The position numbers were made by a program, and so were the translations under genes. A stretch of 64,000 nt of DNA from Halomonas denitrificans (lineage in GTDB: Bacteria > Pseudomonadota > Gammaproteobacteria > Xanthomonadales > Wenzhouxiangellaceae): positions 682,001-746,000 of the forward strand of contig JAHVKF010000003.1 of NCBI GenBank assembly GCA_019800895.1, given 5' to 3'. The notes below the pieces were generated by a model. It made no database searches and was not told where the DNA came from. It saw only the letters and a list, made by a program, of their open reading frames with translations. How positions within the stretch are numbered: position 1 is the first letter of the stretch; every line of letters starts with the position of its first letter. This document shows positions 17,277 to 24,341 of the stretch, piece by piece.

Positions 17277-18758
17277 GTGAGCCCTCCGACCCGTCATCCG
17301 ATCGCCAAGGTCGATACCGCGTGGCTGCGCATGGAGCAGCCGACCAACCTGATGATGATCACTGGCGTGATCGTGTTCCGGGACGCGGTCGACTACGAAT
17401 CGCTGAAGGAAGTCGTGGCCTCGCGTTTCCTTGCCTTTCCCCGGTTCCGGCACAAGGCCGTGCAGACCGCGCGCGGTGCGTTCTGGGAAGAGGACGAGGA
17501 TTTCGAGCTGACCTCGCACATCCGGCGCATCGCGCTGCCGGGCGACGCGGGCCGGGCCGAGCTGGAGGAATTCGTCTCCGAGCTTGCCTCGACGCCGCTG
17601 GACCAGTACCGGCCGCTGTGGCAGTTCCACTACGTCGAGAACTACGTCGAAGGGCCGGCCCTGATCACCCGGATCCACCACTGCTATGCCGACGGCATCG
17701 CGCTGGTCCAGGTCATGCTGTCCCTGACCGACAGCGATCGGGGGGATTCGCTGGAGCTCGTCCATCCCGAGCAGTGGCAGCGCCATCGGGCACGCGAGTC
17801 GAACGTGTTCAAGCGCCTGCTCGAGCCGGCCCGGGAGGGGATCGACGCGGTGCAGCACCTCGGCTACAAGCTGGTCGAGGAAGCCTCTTCCCTGATCCGC
17901 GATCCGTCGCAGGCGGCCGATTACGCCGACGCCGGTTCGGAGATCCTGTCCGAACTGGCCACGCTGCTGCTGCTCAACGACGATCCGCCGTCGCGCTTCA
18001 AGGGCAAGCTGGGCGTGCGCAAGAAGGTGGCGTGGACCCAGCCGCTGCCGCTCGGCGAGGTCAAGGCCCTGAGCCACGCCCTGGGCTGCACCGTCAACGA
18101 CGTGCTGATCGGCATCATGACCGGCGCGCTGCACCAGTACCTGCTCGACTACGGCGACGACCCCTGCGAGCTCGAGATTCGCGCGACCATCCCGGTCAAC
18201 CTGCGGCCCCTGGAACACGCCAAGGACCTCGGCAATCATTTCGGTACCGTGTTCCTCGACCTGCCGATCTGGGAGGCCAATCCGCTGGCCCGGGTCTATC
18301 GCGTTGCCGAGAACATGCACCGCCTGAAGAAGTCCAAGCAGGCTACGGTCTCGCTCGGTCTCCTCGCCACCGTCGGCATGGCCCCGCTGGTGGTCCAGAA
18401 GGCCGCGCTGGAGCTGTTCGCTCGCAAGGCAACGACCGTGCTGACCAACGTTCCGGGTCCCCGGCAGTCGCTGTACCTGGCCGGGGCCGAGATCGACCAG
18501 ATGATGTTCTGGGTGCCGCAGAGCGAGTCGATCGGCATGGGCATCAGCATCCTGAGCTACAACGACAAGGTCTACTGCGGCGTGATCAGTGACAACAAGC
18601 GCGTGCCCGATCCCCAGCGGATCGTCGAGCGCTTCGGACACGAATTCGAGAACCTGCTGGCCCTGGTCATGATGCTCGGCCCGGACGCCGATCGCAGCCC
18701 GCAGGAAGTGGAGAACCAGTACCAGGCGTGGCTGGACGAGATCGGGGCCGAAGATTAG
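17277..18758 (+). CDS. wax ester synthase / diacylglycerol acyltransferase (WS/DGAT)
   Basis: The 493-residue product is a bifunctional acyltransferase that joins acyl-CoA to a fatty alcohol (wax ester) or diacylglycerol (triacylglycerol). The catalytic motif HHxxxDG is present as HHCYADG at residues 134-140, preceded by the family's PLWQ (113-116), with NDVLIG and the late LTNVPGP segment. The HPIAKVD ... MEQPTNLM opening is the conserved N-terminus of the family, which supports the GTG start at 17277 over the internal ATG at 17332. Length is usual. The gene lies about 3 kb from an acyl-CoA-binding protein and a fatty acyl-CoA reductase that would supply its alcohol substrate. It likely acts at the inner face of the membrane or on lipid droplets. 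Confidence 0.88.
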   Translation: MSPPTRHPIAKVDTAWLRMEQPTNLMMITGVIVFRDAVDYESLKEVVASRFLAFPRFRHKAVQTARGAFWEEDEDFELTSHIRRIALPGDAGRAELEEFVSELASTPLDQYRPLWQFHYVENYVEGPALITRIHHCYADGIALVQVMLSLTDSDRGDSLELVHPEQWQRHRARESNVFKRLLEPAREGIDAVQHLGYKLVEEASSLIRDPSQAADYADAGSEILSELATLLLLNDDPPSRFKGKLGVRKKVAWTQPLPLGEVKALSHALGCTVNDVLIGIMTGALHQYLLDYGDDPCELEIRATIPVNLRPLEHAKDLGNHFGTVFLDLPIWEANPLARVYRVAENMHRLKKSKQATVSLGLLATVGMAPLVVQKAALELFARKATTVLTNVPGPRQSLYLAGAEIDQMMFWVPQSESIGMGISILSYNDKVYCGVISDNKRVPDPQRIVERFGHEFENLLALVMMLGPDADRSPQEVENQYQAWLDEIGAED

Positions 18759-18797
18759 CCGGGGTCAGGAACCTGCAGATGCAAAGGCGGTTGAAAC

Positions 18798-18823
18798 CGC
18801 AGATGAACGCAGATGAACGCGGA
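18798..18823 (+). repeat. third copy of the CAGATGAACG tandem motif
   Basis: Two direct copies of AGATGAACGC (18801-18810, 18811-18820) are preceded by CGC and followed by GGAC, closely matching the arms at 16986 and 17127. It lies 40 bases after the WS/DGAT stop. The remainder of the 237-bp gap carries phrases like CCTTGCGGTCTTCGCGTCC and a 12-bp palindrome CCGAACGTTCGG (18972-18983), but no gene. Confidence 0.6.
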
Positions 18824-18995
18824 CAAGACTCCCCTGGCATGGTGGTGCGGGGCAGGTCAGGCGGGTCAGGTCTCTCCGGTTTCGCCCAGTCACTTCTTTT
18901 TTATTCGAACCTTCTTTGCGACCTTGCAGTGTTCCTTGCGGTCTTCGCGTCCATCATCTAAGGACCGGGCCCCGAACGTTCGGTAGTGCCTCGAG

Positions 18996-19772
18996 TCAGG
19001 TCAGGGAGTCGGACGCAAAGCGGACGTCCAGGGCCTGCATGGCATCGATCGGTTTCATCGCCGCGGCTTTCGCGTAGGCGTCGTTCGATTCGTCGACCTT
19101 CTTGTCCCCGTAGAGCAGGTACAGGCCGTTTCCGTACTCGATCCAGGCGATCGGGGCGTCGGTCAGGCGGATGGATTCCTCGAAGTGCTCGATGGCCTTG
19201 TCGGCGCTGGCGCCGTAGGTCATCGAGCCCACCAGCTTGCCGACCTTGGCGATGATTTCGGCATGGTAGAGGCCCATGGCCGTATGCGCCTCGGCGTGAT
19301 CGGGGGCCAGGTCCAGGGCGCGGTCCAGCGAGGTCCGGATCTTTCCGCCGAGGCCCTGGCTCAGCGCCTTGGCGACCGAAATGCACTGGCTGTAGCGCCC
19401 CAGGTGGTAGGCGTGGAAATAGTGGGCGTTCGGCTGCTCGGGTTCCGCCTTGATGGCGGCTTCGGCGCGAACGATGCCTGCCTGGTAGATCGCCTGCCTG
19501 ACGTCGTCGTCTTCTTCGAGATAATCGGCGTAGATGCCGGAGGCCTTGTTGGCCAGCACGTGACCGTCACCGCCCACCGCAAGTGCGGCGTCGACGGCGC
19601 CGGCGAAATCGCCCGCATGGAACGCGCGCCAGCCGTCCTGCAGGTCGGGATCGTCCGGCCAGGGCTGACGATCGCCGGCGTGCAGGCGGCTCCACGCCTT
19701 CTTCAGCGCGGCGTCCTCGTAGGCGAAGTCCGCCGTGTCGAGGTCGATTTCGGCCCAGTTCCCGGTATCCAT
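18996..19772 (-). CDS. TPR-like protein of unknown function
   Basis: The 258-residue product is predicted cytoplasmic (no signal peptide). It contains helical repeat segments resembling tetratricopeptide repeats (for example ALDLAPDHAEAHTAMGLYHAEI and HFEESIRL patterns) and little else recognisable. The start at 19772 is supported by a strong AAGGAG nine bases upstream, in preference to a start 25 codons earlier. It is divergent from the phasin gene with 158 bases between them, so the two may share control. TPR proteins usually mediate protein contacts; no specific role can be assigned. It sits inside the neutral-lipid region, which makes a link to granules possible but unproven. Confidence 0.65.
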   Translation of the reverse strand: MDTGNWAEIDLDTADFAYEDAALKKAWSRLHAGDRQPWPDDPDLQDGWRAFHAGDFAGAVDAALAVGGDGHVLANKASGIYADYLEEDDDVRQAIYQAGIVRAEAAIKAEPEQPNAHYFHAYHLGRYSQCISVAKALSQGLGGKIRTSLDRALDLAPDHAEAHTAMGLYHAEIIAKVGKLVGSMTYGASADKAIEHFEESIRLTDAPIAWIEYGNGLYLLYGDKKVDESNDAYAKAAAMKPIDAMQALDVRFASDSLT

Positions 19773-19848
19773 GTCGTCTCCTTGCGGTTCGATGGGTCGC
19801 TGCGGTTTCCGACGCCCATTCTGCCTGCTGAGCCGGTCGTTCGCCATT

Positions 19849-19882
19849 CTAGTGTGACCGCTCTAGAAACCGCTGCTAGATT
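19849..19882 (+). promoter_or_regulatory. promoter region of the phasin gene with three CTAG sites
   Basis: CTAG, a rare tetramer in many bacterial genomes, occurs at 19849, 19863 and 19876, spaced 14 and 13 bases. The last overlaps a -10-like TAGATT (19877-19882), about 50 bases before the phasin start. A TGTGAC 18 bases upstream is a poor -35. The even spacing suggests an operator, possibly for the nearby TetR protein; this is a guess. Confidence 0.3.
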
Positions 19883-19930
19883 GTGTGTCAACTGACTCAT
19901 TCGCTCTCCAGAACCAACGAGGTAATCGAC

Positions 19931-20515
19931 ATGGCGAAGAAGACTGCAAAGAAGAAGGTGTCCAAGAAGAAGGTCGCTCGCAAGACGGCCGCTCGCAAGC
20001 CCAGCTCGTCCATCGGCCGGGCGCAGGACAACGCGCATGAAATCTGGCTGGCTGGCCTGGGCGCTTTCGCCATGGCCCAGGATGAAGGCGTCAACCTGGT
20101 CCGCAAGGGCGGCAAGCTGGTCAACGAACAGACCGGAAAGGTCATCAGCGAGAGCTCCAAGCTGTTCGAGCGCCTGGTCTCCGAAGGCCGCAAGCTCGAA
20201 GGCAAGGGCCGCAAGATGGCCGAAGACGCCGTCGGCGGCGTGAAGAGCGACGTCGAAGGCCGGGTCGGCAAGGCCCGTGAGCAGGCACGCACCAACTGGG
20301 ACAAGCTCGAGAAGGTGTTCGAGGAGCGCGTTGCCCGCGCCCTGTCCAAGCTCGGCGTGCCGACCAGCGACGAAATCCAGGAGCTCAGCAAGCGCGTGCA
20401 GGAACTGAACACCCGCGTGCGCGAGCTGGCGAAGGCCGAAGGCGCGCCGAAGGCGGCCAAGAAGAAGGTGGCCAAGAAGACTTCCCAGAAGGCGTCGGGC
20501 TCCGACGCCTCCTGA
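19931..20515 (+). CDS. phasin-family granule-associated protein
   Basis: This 194-residue protein resembles polyhydroxyalkanoate granule proteins of the PhaF/PhaI type. The core (about residues 28-165) contains the typical IWLAGLGAFAMAQDEG opening followed by a long amphipathic helix/coiled coil (FEERVARALSKLG ... ELSKRVQELNTRVREL). Both ends are Lys-rich, AKKTAKKKVSKKKV at the start and AAKKKVAKKTSQKA at the end, like the histone-like tail of PhaF that binds DNA. Such proteins coat lipid or polyester granules and help segregate them. GAGGT before the ATG at 19931 supports this start. No PHA synthase is in the window, but wax ester genes are on both sides, so it may coat wax/TAG droplets instead. 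A bidirectional terminator follows. Confidence 0.82.
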   Translation: MAKKTAKKKVSKKKVARKTAARKPSSSIGRAQDNAHEIWLAGLGAFAMAQDEGVNLVRKGGKLVNEQTGKVISESSKLFERLVSEGRKLEGKGRKMAEDAVGGVKSDVEGRVGKAREQARTNWDKLEKVFEERVARALSKLGVPTSDEIQELSKRVQELNTRVRELAKAEGAPKAAKKKVAKKTSQKASGSDAS

Positions 20516-20575
20516 TCCCCAGGTCTACCCCGAAGCAGCCGGAGCCGGCTCGAATCGCGCTCCACCACATGCTGC

Positions 20576-20608
20576 TTTTTTACCCGGGCTTCGGCCCGGG
20601 TTTTTTTT
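20576..20608. terminator. bidirectional rho-independent terminator
   Basis: ACCCGGGC (20582-20589) and GCCCGGGT (20594-20601) form a tight stem on a TTCG tetraloop. Eight T follow on the plus strand, and the T-run at 20576-20581 gives an A-tract on the plus side that works for minus-strand read-in as well. It sits between the convergent phasin and TetR genes. Confidence 0.9.
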
Positions 20609-20634
20609 GTCCGGATTCCTGTCCTGTTCGCCGG

Positions 20635-21264
20635 TCAACTGCGTCGGTAGGCGCGGCCCAGCTGCTCGAACGCGACTCGCGCATCGCCCTCGAGGTAGGG
20701 GCTGACCAGGCTCATGACCTGCCATGCGGCGCGGTCGGGGCGGGCCTCGGCTTCGGGTTCGAGCACCGTGTCGAACGCGATCCAGTAGCTGGCGACCAGG
20801 ATCATGGTGCGCACCAGCGTTTCGCGCGCGTCGTCGTCGATGGCCATCTCGCCGCTGCGGCCCAGCGCTTCGAGCATCAGGTCGGCGGTGCGCATCGCCA
20901 GCCGCAGGATGCCGCGCATGCGGCGGTGGAGGCCGTCGTAGCGGTGGCAGAGGTCGGTCAGGTCGCGATAGATGAAGCGATACTCCGCGATCGTCTCGAA
21001 CACCAGGTGCAGGAACAGCCAGGCGTCGTCGATCTCGATGCGGTCGGGTGCGTCGTCCGAGAGCAGGGCGAGCATGCGCTGCTCGAAGCGCTCGAACAGC
21101 GCATCGACCAGCGATTGCTTGGTCCGGAAGTGGTAGTGCAGGTTGCCGGGGCTGATGTCCAGCGTGTCGGCGATCGCGTTGGTGGTCGTCGCGGCCTCGC
21201 CGTCGTGGTTGAACAGGTCGAGCGCGGTTTCGAGAATCCGCTCGCGCGTGTTCGGGCGGGTCAC
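20635..21264 (-). CDS. TetR-family transcriptional regulator
   Basis: The 209-residue protein has an N-terminal TetR DNA-binding domain at about residues 8-55 (RERILETALDLFNHDG ... ISPGNLHYHFRTKQSLVDALF) with the helix-turn-helix at 28-50. The C-terminal ligand/dimer domain is all-helical and not specific. The LHYHFRTK form is common in regulators next to lipid and PHA genes. It converges on the phasin gene and lies 36 bases after the acyl-CoA-binding protein gene on the same strand, so the two may form an operon. It plausibly senses acyl-CoA or a fatty acid and controls the surrounding genes; the ligand is not visible in sequence. Confidence 0.85.
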   Translation of the reverse strand: MTRPNTRERILETALDLFNHDGEAATTTNAIADTLDISPGNLHYHFRTKQSLVDALFERFEQRMLALLSDDAPDRIEIDDAWLFLHLVFETIAEYRFIYRDLTDLCHRYDGLHRRMRGILRLAMRTADLMLEALGRSGEMAIDDDARETLVRTMILVASYWIAFDTVLEPEAEARPDRAAWQVMSLVSPYLEGDARVAFEQLGRAYRRS

Positions 21265-21300
21265 GGCCCGGGAGGTCCTGACAACGGTGCGCCTGCCGCG

Positions 21301-21558
21301 TCAGCCGGTCAAGGAATCGACCAGGGCGATGTAGCGCTTCTTGGCCTCGTCCTGCTCGGTCCCCCGGAGCTTCTCCCAGGCCTCGTACTTCGCGACGCCG
21401 ACGAAATCGAAGAAGCCCGGCTTTTCGCCGCTGACGTCGCCTTCGGCGCCCTGCTTGTACAGCGCGTAGAGCTTCAGCAGCGTGTCGTTGTCCGGCCGCT
21501 CGTCCAGTTGCTTGACGCGCACGGCCGCCGCTTCGAATTCCTCGTTCAGATCGCTCAC
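21301..21558 (-). CDS. acyl-CoA-binding protein
   Basis: The 85-residue product matches the small four-helix acyl-CoA-binding proteins (usually about 86 residues) that bind long-chain acyl-CoA and shuttle it between enzymes. The signature LKLYALYKQGAEGDVSG and the following KYEAWEKLRGT ... AKKRYIALV are all present, including the conserved Tyr and Lys residues that hold the CoA phosphate. The GTG at 21558 was chosen because AAGGGA lies about seven bases upstream and it gives the normal family length; an earlier GTG would add 15 unconserved residues. It is divergent from the fatty acyl-CoA reductase gene and close to WS/DGAT, suggesting it feeds acyl-CoA into that route. Confidence 0.88.
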   Translation of the reverse strand: MSDLNEEFEAAAVRVKQLDERPDNDTLLKLYALYKQGAEGDVSGEKPGFFDFVGVAKYEAWEKLRGTEQDEAKKRYIALVDSLTG

Positions 21559-21706
21559 ATCGGGTCCCTTCGGTTGCGTCGCGTTTGCCTGTCCTTCTAG
21601 CACGCACCCGCTTCGCGGTCAACGGCGGGGCTCGAGCGCTGGTGTTCGGCCCGGCCTTGCGGCTATCCTAGACCGCTGAGGGAACACCACCGCACAGGAG
21701 AGTTTC

Positions 21707-23698
21707 ATGGGCTATTTCGTCACCGGGGGGACCGGGTTCATCGGGCGCAACCTGATCGATCAGTTGCTGAAGCGTCGGGGCACCGTCCACGTCCTGGTCC
21801 GGCGCGGTTCGAAGAAGAAATTCAATGCCCTGGTGGCCGAGCGCTGGGCCGACGACGCCAAGCGCGTCGTGGCCGTCAGCGGGGACCTCACCAAGCCCGC
21901 GCTCGGCGTGTCGAAGGCCGACCGCGAAAAGCTCTCCGGAAAGATCAGGCACGTGTTCCACCTCGCCGCCGTCTACGACCTCTCGGCCAGCGCGGAGTCG
22001 CAGGAAGCCGTGAACATCGACGGCACCCGGCACGCGATGCAGTTCGCCTCGGAGGTCGGCGCGAAGTGCTTCCATCACACCTCGTCGATCGCGGCAGCCG
22101 GGCTCTACCAGGGGCTGTTCCGGGAGGACATGTTCGAGGAGGCCGGCAACCTGGACCATCCGTACTTCCGCACCAAGCACGAGTCCGAGGGCCTGGTCCG
22201 CAAGGAATGCCCGATCCCGTGGCGGATCTATCGACCGGGCATGGTCGTCGGGCATTCGAAAACCGGCGAGATCGACAAGATCGACGGTCCGTACTATTTC
22301 TTCAAGCTGATCCAGAAACTGCGCAGGATGCTGCCGCCCTGGGTGCCGACGCTGGGCCTGGAAGGCGGGCGGGTGAACCTGGTGCCGGTGGATTACGTCG
22401 CCCGGGCCATGGACCACATCGCGCACAAGCCGAAGCTGGACAACACCTGTTTCCACCTGACCGACCCGAACCCGAAGCGGATCGGAGAGGTGATGAACCT
22501 GTTCGCCGAGGCCGCGCACGCGCCCTTGATGTCGATGCGCATCGACGCGCGCCTGTTCAGCTTCATCCCCCAGCCGATCAAGCAGGGCCTGGGCATGCTG
22601 CCGCCGGTCCGGCGCATCATCAACCAGGTGCTCGGCGACCTCGGCATTCCCCGCGACGTGCTGAATTTCTTCAATTACCCGACCAGCTTCGACACCCGGG
22701 AAACAGAGCGTGCGCTGAAGGGGTCGGGCATCGAGGTACCGCGGCTCGAGGACTACGCCTGGGTGCTGTGGGACTACTGGGAGCGTCACCTCGACCCGGA
22801 CCTGTTCATCGACCGGTCCCTGAGCGGCCACGTCCGCGACAAGGTCGTGCTGGTGACCGGCGCCTCGTCCGGAATCGGCAAGGCGACGGCGCTGATGATG
22901 GGCGAGGCGGGCGCGCACGTGCTCCTGATCGCGCGCAAGGAAAGCGAACTGCTCGAGGTCAAGGCCCTGATCGAGAAGGCCGGCGGCAAGGCCACCCACT
23001 ACACCTGCGACCTGGCCGACCTGGAGGCCGCCGACAAGCTGTGCGCCAGGATCACCAAGGCGCACGGCGGCGTCGACGTGCTGGTCAACAACGCGGGCCG
23101 CTCGATCCGCCGCTCGATCAACCTGTCCTACGACCGGTTCCACGACTTCGAACGCTGCATGCAGCTGAACTACTTCGGTGCGCTGAAAATGATCCTCGGC
23201 CTGTTGCCGAAGATGGAGGAGCGGCGCCGGGGTCACATCATCAACATCTCGTCGATCGGCGTCCTGACCAACGCACCGCGCTTTTCCGCCTATGTCGCGT
23301 CCAAGGCCGCACTGGACGCGTTCTCGCGCTGCGCTGCCTCCGAGTTCAACGACACCGGCGTGGCGTTCACGACGATCAACATGCCGTTGGTGCGAACCCC
23401 GATGATCGCGCCGACCAAGATCTATGACTCGGTCCCGACGATCACGCCCGAGGATGCGGCCGACATGGTCAAGCAGGCGGTGATCTACCGGCCCCAGCGC
23501 ATCGCGACCCGGCTCGGGATCTTCGGGCAGGTGCTGCACGGCATCGCGCCGAAGATCTCGGAGATCGTCATGAACTCGGCCTACCGCATGTTCCCGGACT
23601 CGGCCGCCGCACGCGGCGAGCGGCCGGGCAAGGACGAGCGCAGCGTCACGCAGGAGCAGATGGCGTTCGCCCACCTGATGCGCGGCATCCACTGGTAA
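21707..23698 (+). CDS. two-domain fatty acyl-CoA reductase (alcohol-forming type)
   Basis: The 663-residue protein joins two NAD(P)H-binding reductase domains. The N-terminal extended-SDR/FAR-like domain has TGGTGFIG at residues 6-13 and YFRTK as its YxxxK site. The C-terminal classical SDR domain starts at about residue 378 with VLVTGASSGIGK, contains NNAG and NISS, and has YVASK as its active site. From memory, length, domain order and many segments agree closely with the Marinobacter aquaeolei reductase Maqu_2507, which converts fatty acyl-CoA through aldehyde to fatty alcohol. Fatty alcohol is the substrate of the wax ester synthase at 17277. CAGGAGAG before the ATG is a good ribosome site. 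It is divergent from the acyl-CoA-binding protein gene with 148 bases between them. Confidence 0.88.
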   Translation: MGYFVTGGTGFIGRNLIDQLLKRRGTVHVLVRRGSKKKFNALVAERWADDAKRVVAVSGDLTKPALGVSKADREKLSGKIRHVFHLAAVYDLSASAESQEAVNIDGTRHAMQFASEVGAKCFHHTSSIAAAGLYQGLFREDMFEEAGNLDHPYFRTKHESEGLVRKECPIPWRIYRPGMVVGHSKTGEIDKIDGPYYFFKLIQKLRRMLPPWVPTLGLEGGRVNLVPVDYVARAMDHIAHKPKLDNTCFHLTDPNPKRIGEVMNLFAEAAHAPLMSMRIDARLFSFIPQPIKQGLGMLPPVRRIINQVLGDLGIPRDVLNFFNYPTSFDTRETERALKGSGIEVPRLEDYAWVLWDYWERHLDPDLFIDRSLSGHVRDKVVLVTGASSGIGKATALMMGEAGAHVLLIARKESELLEVKALIEKAGGKATHYTCDLADLEAADKLCARITKAHGGVDVLVNNAGRSIRRSINLSYDRFHDFERCMQLNYFGALKMILGLLPKMEERRRGHIINISSIGVLTNAPRFSAYVASKAALDAFSRCAASEFNDTGVAFTTINMPLVRTPMIAPTKIYDSVPTITPEDAADMVKQAVIYRPQRIATRLGIFGQVLHGIAPKISEIVMNSAYRMFPDSAAARGERPGKDERSVTQEQMAFAHLMRGIHW

Positions 23699-23774
23699 GG
23701 CAGCTCTCGCCGCGGGGGGAGCGGCGGGATTCGTCGGGGTGGGCCGGGCATCGGCCGAGGTGCGCCGCGGCGCG

Positions 23775-24341
23775 TCAGCCGTCGTCGTCCTCGCGGCGCG
23801 CGCCGAGCTGGCGTCCGCCGGCGGCCAGCGGCGGGCGGGACTCCTCGGTTGCCCGGCGCAGCCTCCGCTCCGGCGCATCGCGCCGCGCCTCCATGCGATC
23901 GGCGCCCACGGACCGGGTCCGGCCCGGCGCGGGCGGATTCGACGCAGCGTACGGGTAGGCCGGAACGACCGCAACCCTGCGAACCGCGGGCGGGACGTAG
24001 CGTGCCGCGCGCGCTTCGCGGCGTGCCTGCTCGGCGCTCGCCGCACGTCGCGCCGCTCGTTCGGCCTGCACGGATTCCAGGTAGGCCGCGTTGGCCTGCT
24101 TGACCTGTTCCAGCGATTCGGGCGACGCGATGACGCTCAGCGATGCTCGCGGTCGATGCACTTCGGCCGCCTCGTCGCAGGGGCGGTCGCTGAACACCGT
24201 CGTGTCCCCGTCCTTGCAGCGATAGATCGGATCGCCGGCGCCGCCGGCAACCAGCGGCAGGGCCATCAGGCCGACGACCACGCCGACGACGACCCGGCCC
24301 CGAGGCTTCCGTCCGCTCGAGGCGCCGCGGCTCGCGCTCAT
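23775..24341 (-). CDS. small exported DUF4124-domain protein
   Basis: The 188-residue product starts with a basic N-region and one hydrophobic segment (VVVGVVVGLMALPLVAGGAG), a signal peptide or anchor. It is followed by the DUF4124 pattern YRCKDGDTTVFSDRPC near residues 39-55, with two Cys that could pair in the periplasm. The rest is Arg/Ala-rich, probably a coiled coil and a disordered tail. The ATG overlaps the stop of the preceding gene as ATGA, making it the last gene of the lipid cluster. DUF4124 proteins are common in gammaproteobacteria and have no settled function. It converges on the reductase gene with 76 bases between. Confidence 0.7.
   Translation of the reverse strand: MSASRGASSGRKPRGRVVVGVVVGLMALPLVAGGAGDPIYRCKDGDTTVFSDRPCDEAAEVHRPRASLSVIASPESLEQVKQANAAYLESVQAERAARRAASAEQARREARAARYVPPAVRRVAVVPAYPYAASNPPAPGRTRSVGADRMEARRDAPERRLRRATEESRPPLAAGGRQLGARREDDDG

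Noticed and set aside
19773-19847. A 25-codon N-terminal extension of the TPR-like protein.
   Set aside because: The internal ATG at 19772 has a much better ribosome site (AAGGAG) and the extension is basic and unconserved in pattern.
20541-20568. A tRNA 3'-end-like phrase (GGCTCGAATC ... CTCCACCA) after the phasin gene, possibly an integration-site remnant.
   Set aside because: The T-stem does not pair and there is no matching acceptor strand or cloverleaf upstream; no integrase is nearby.
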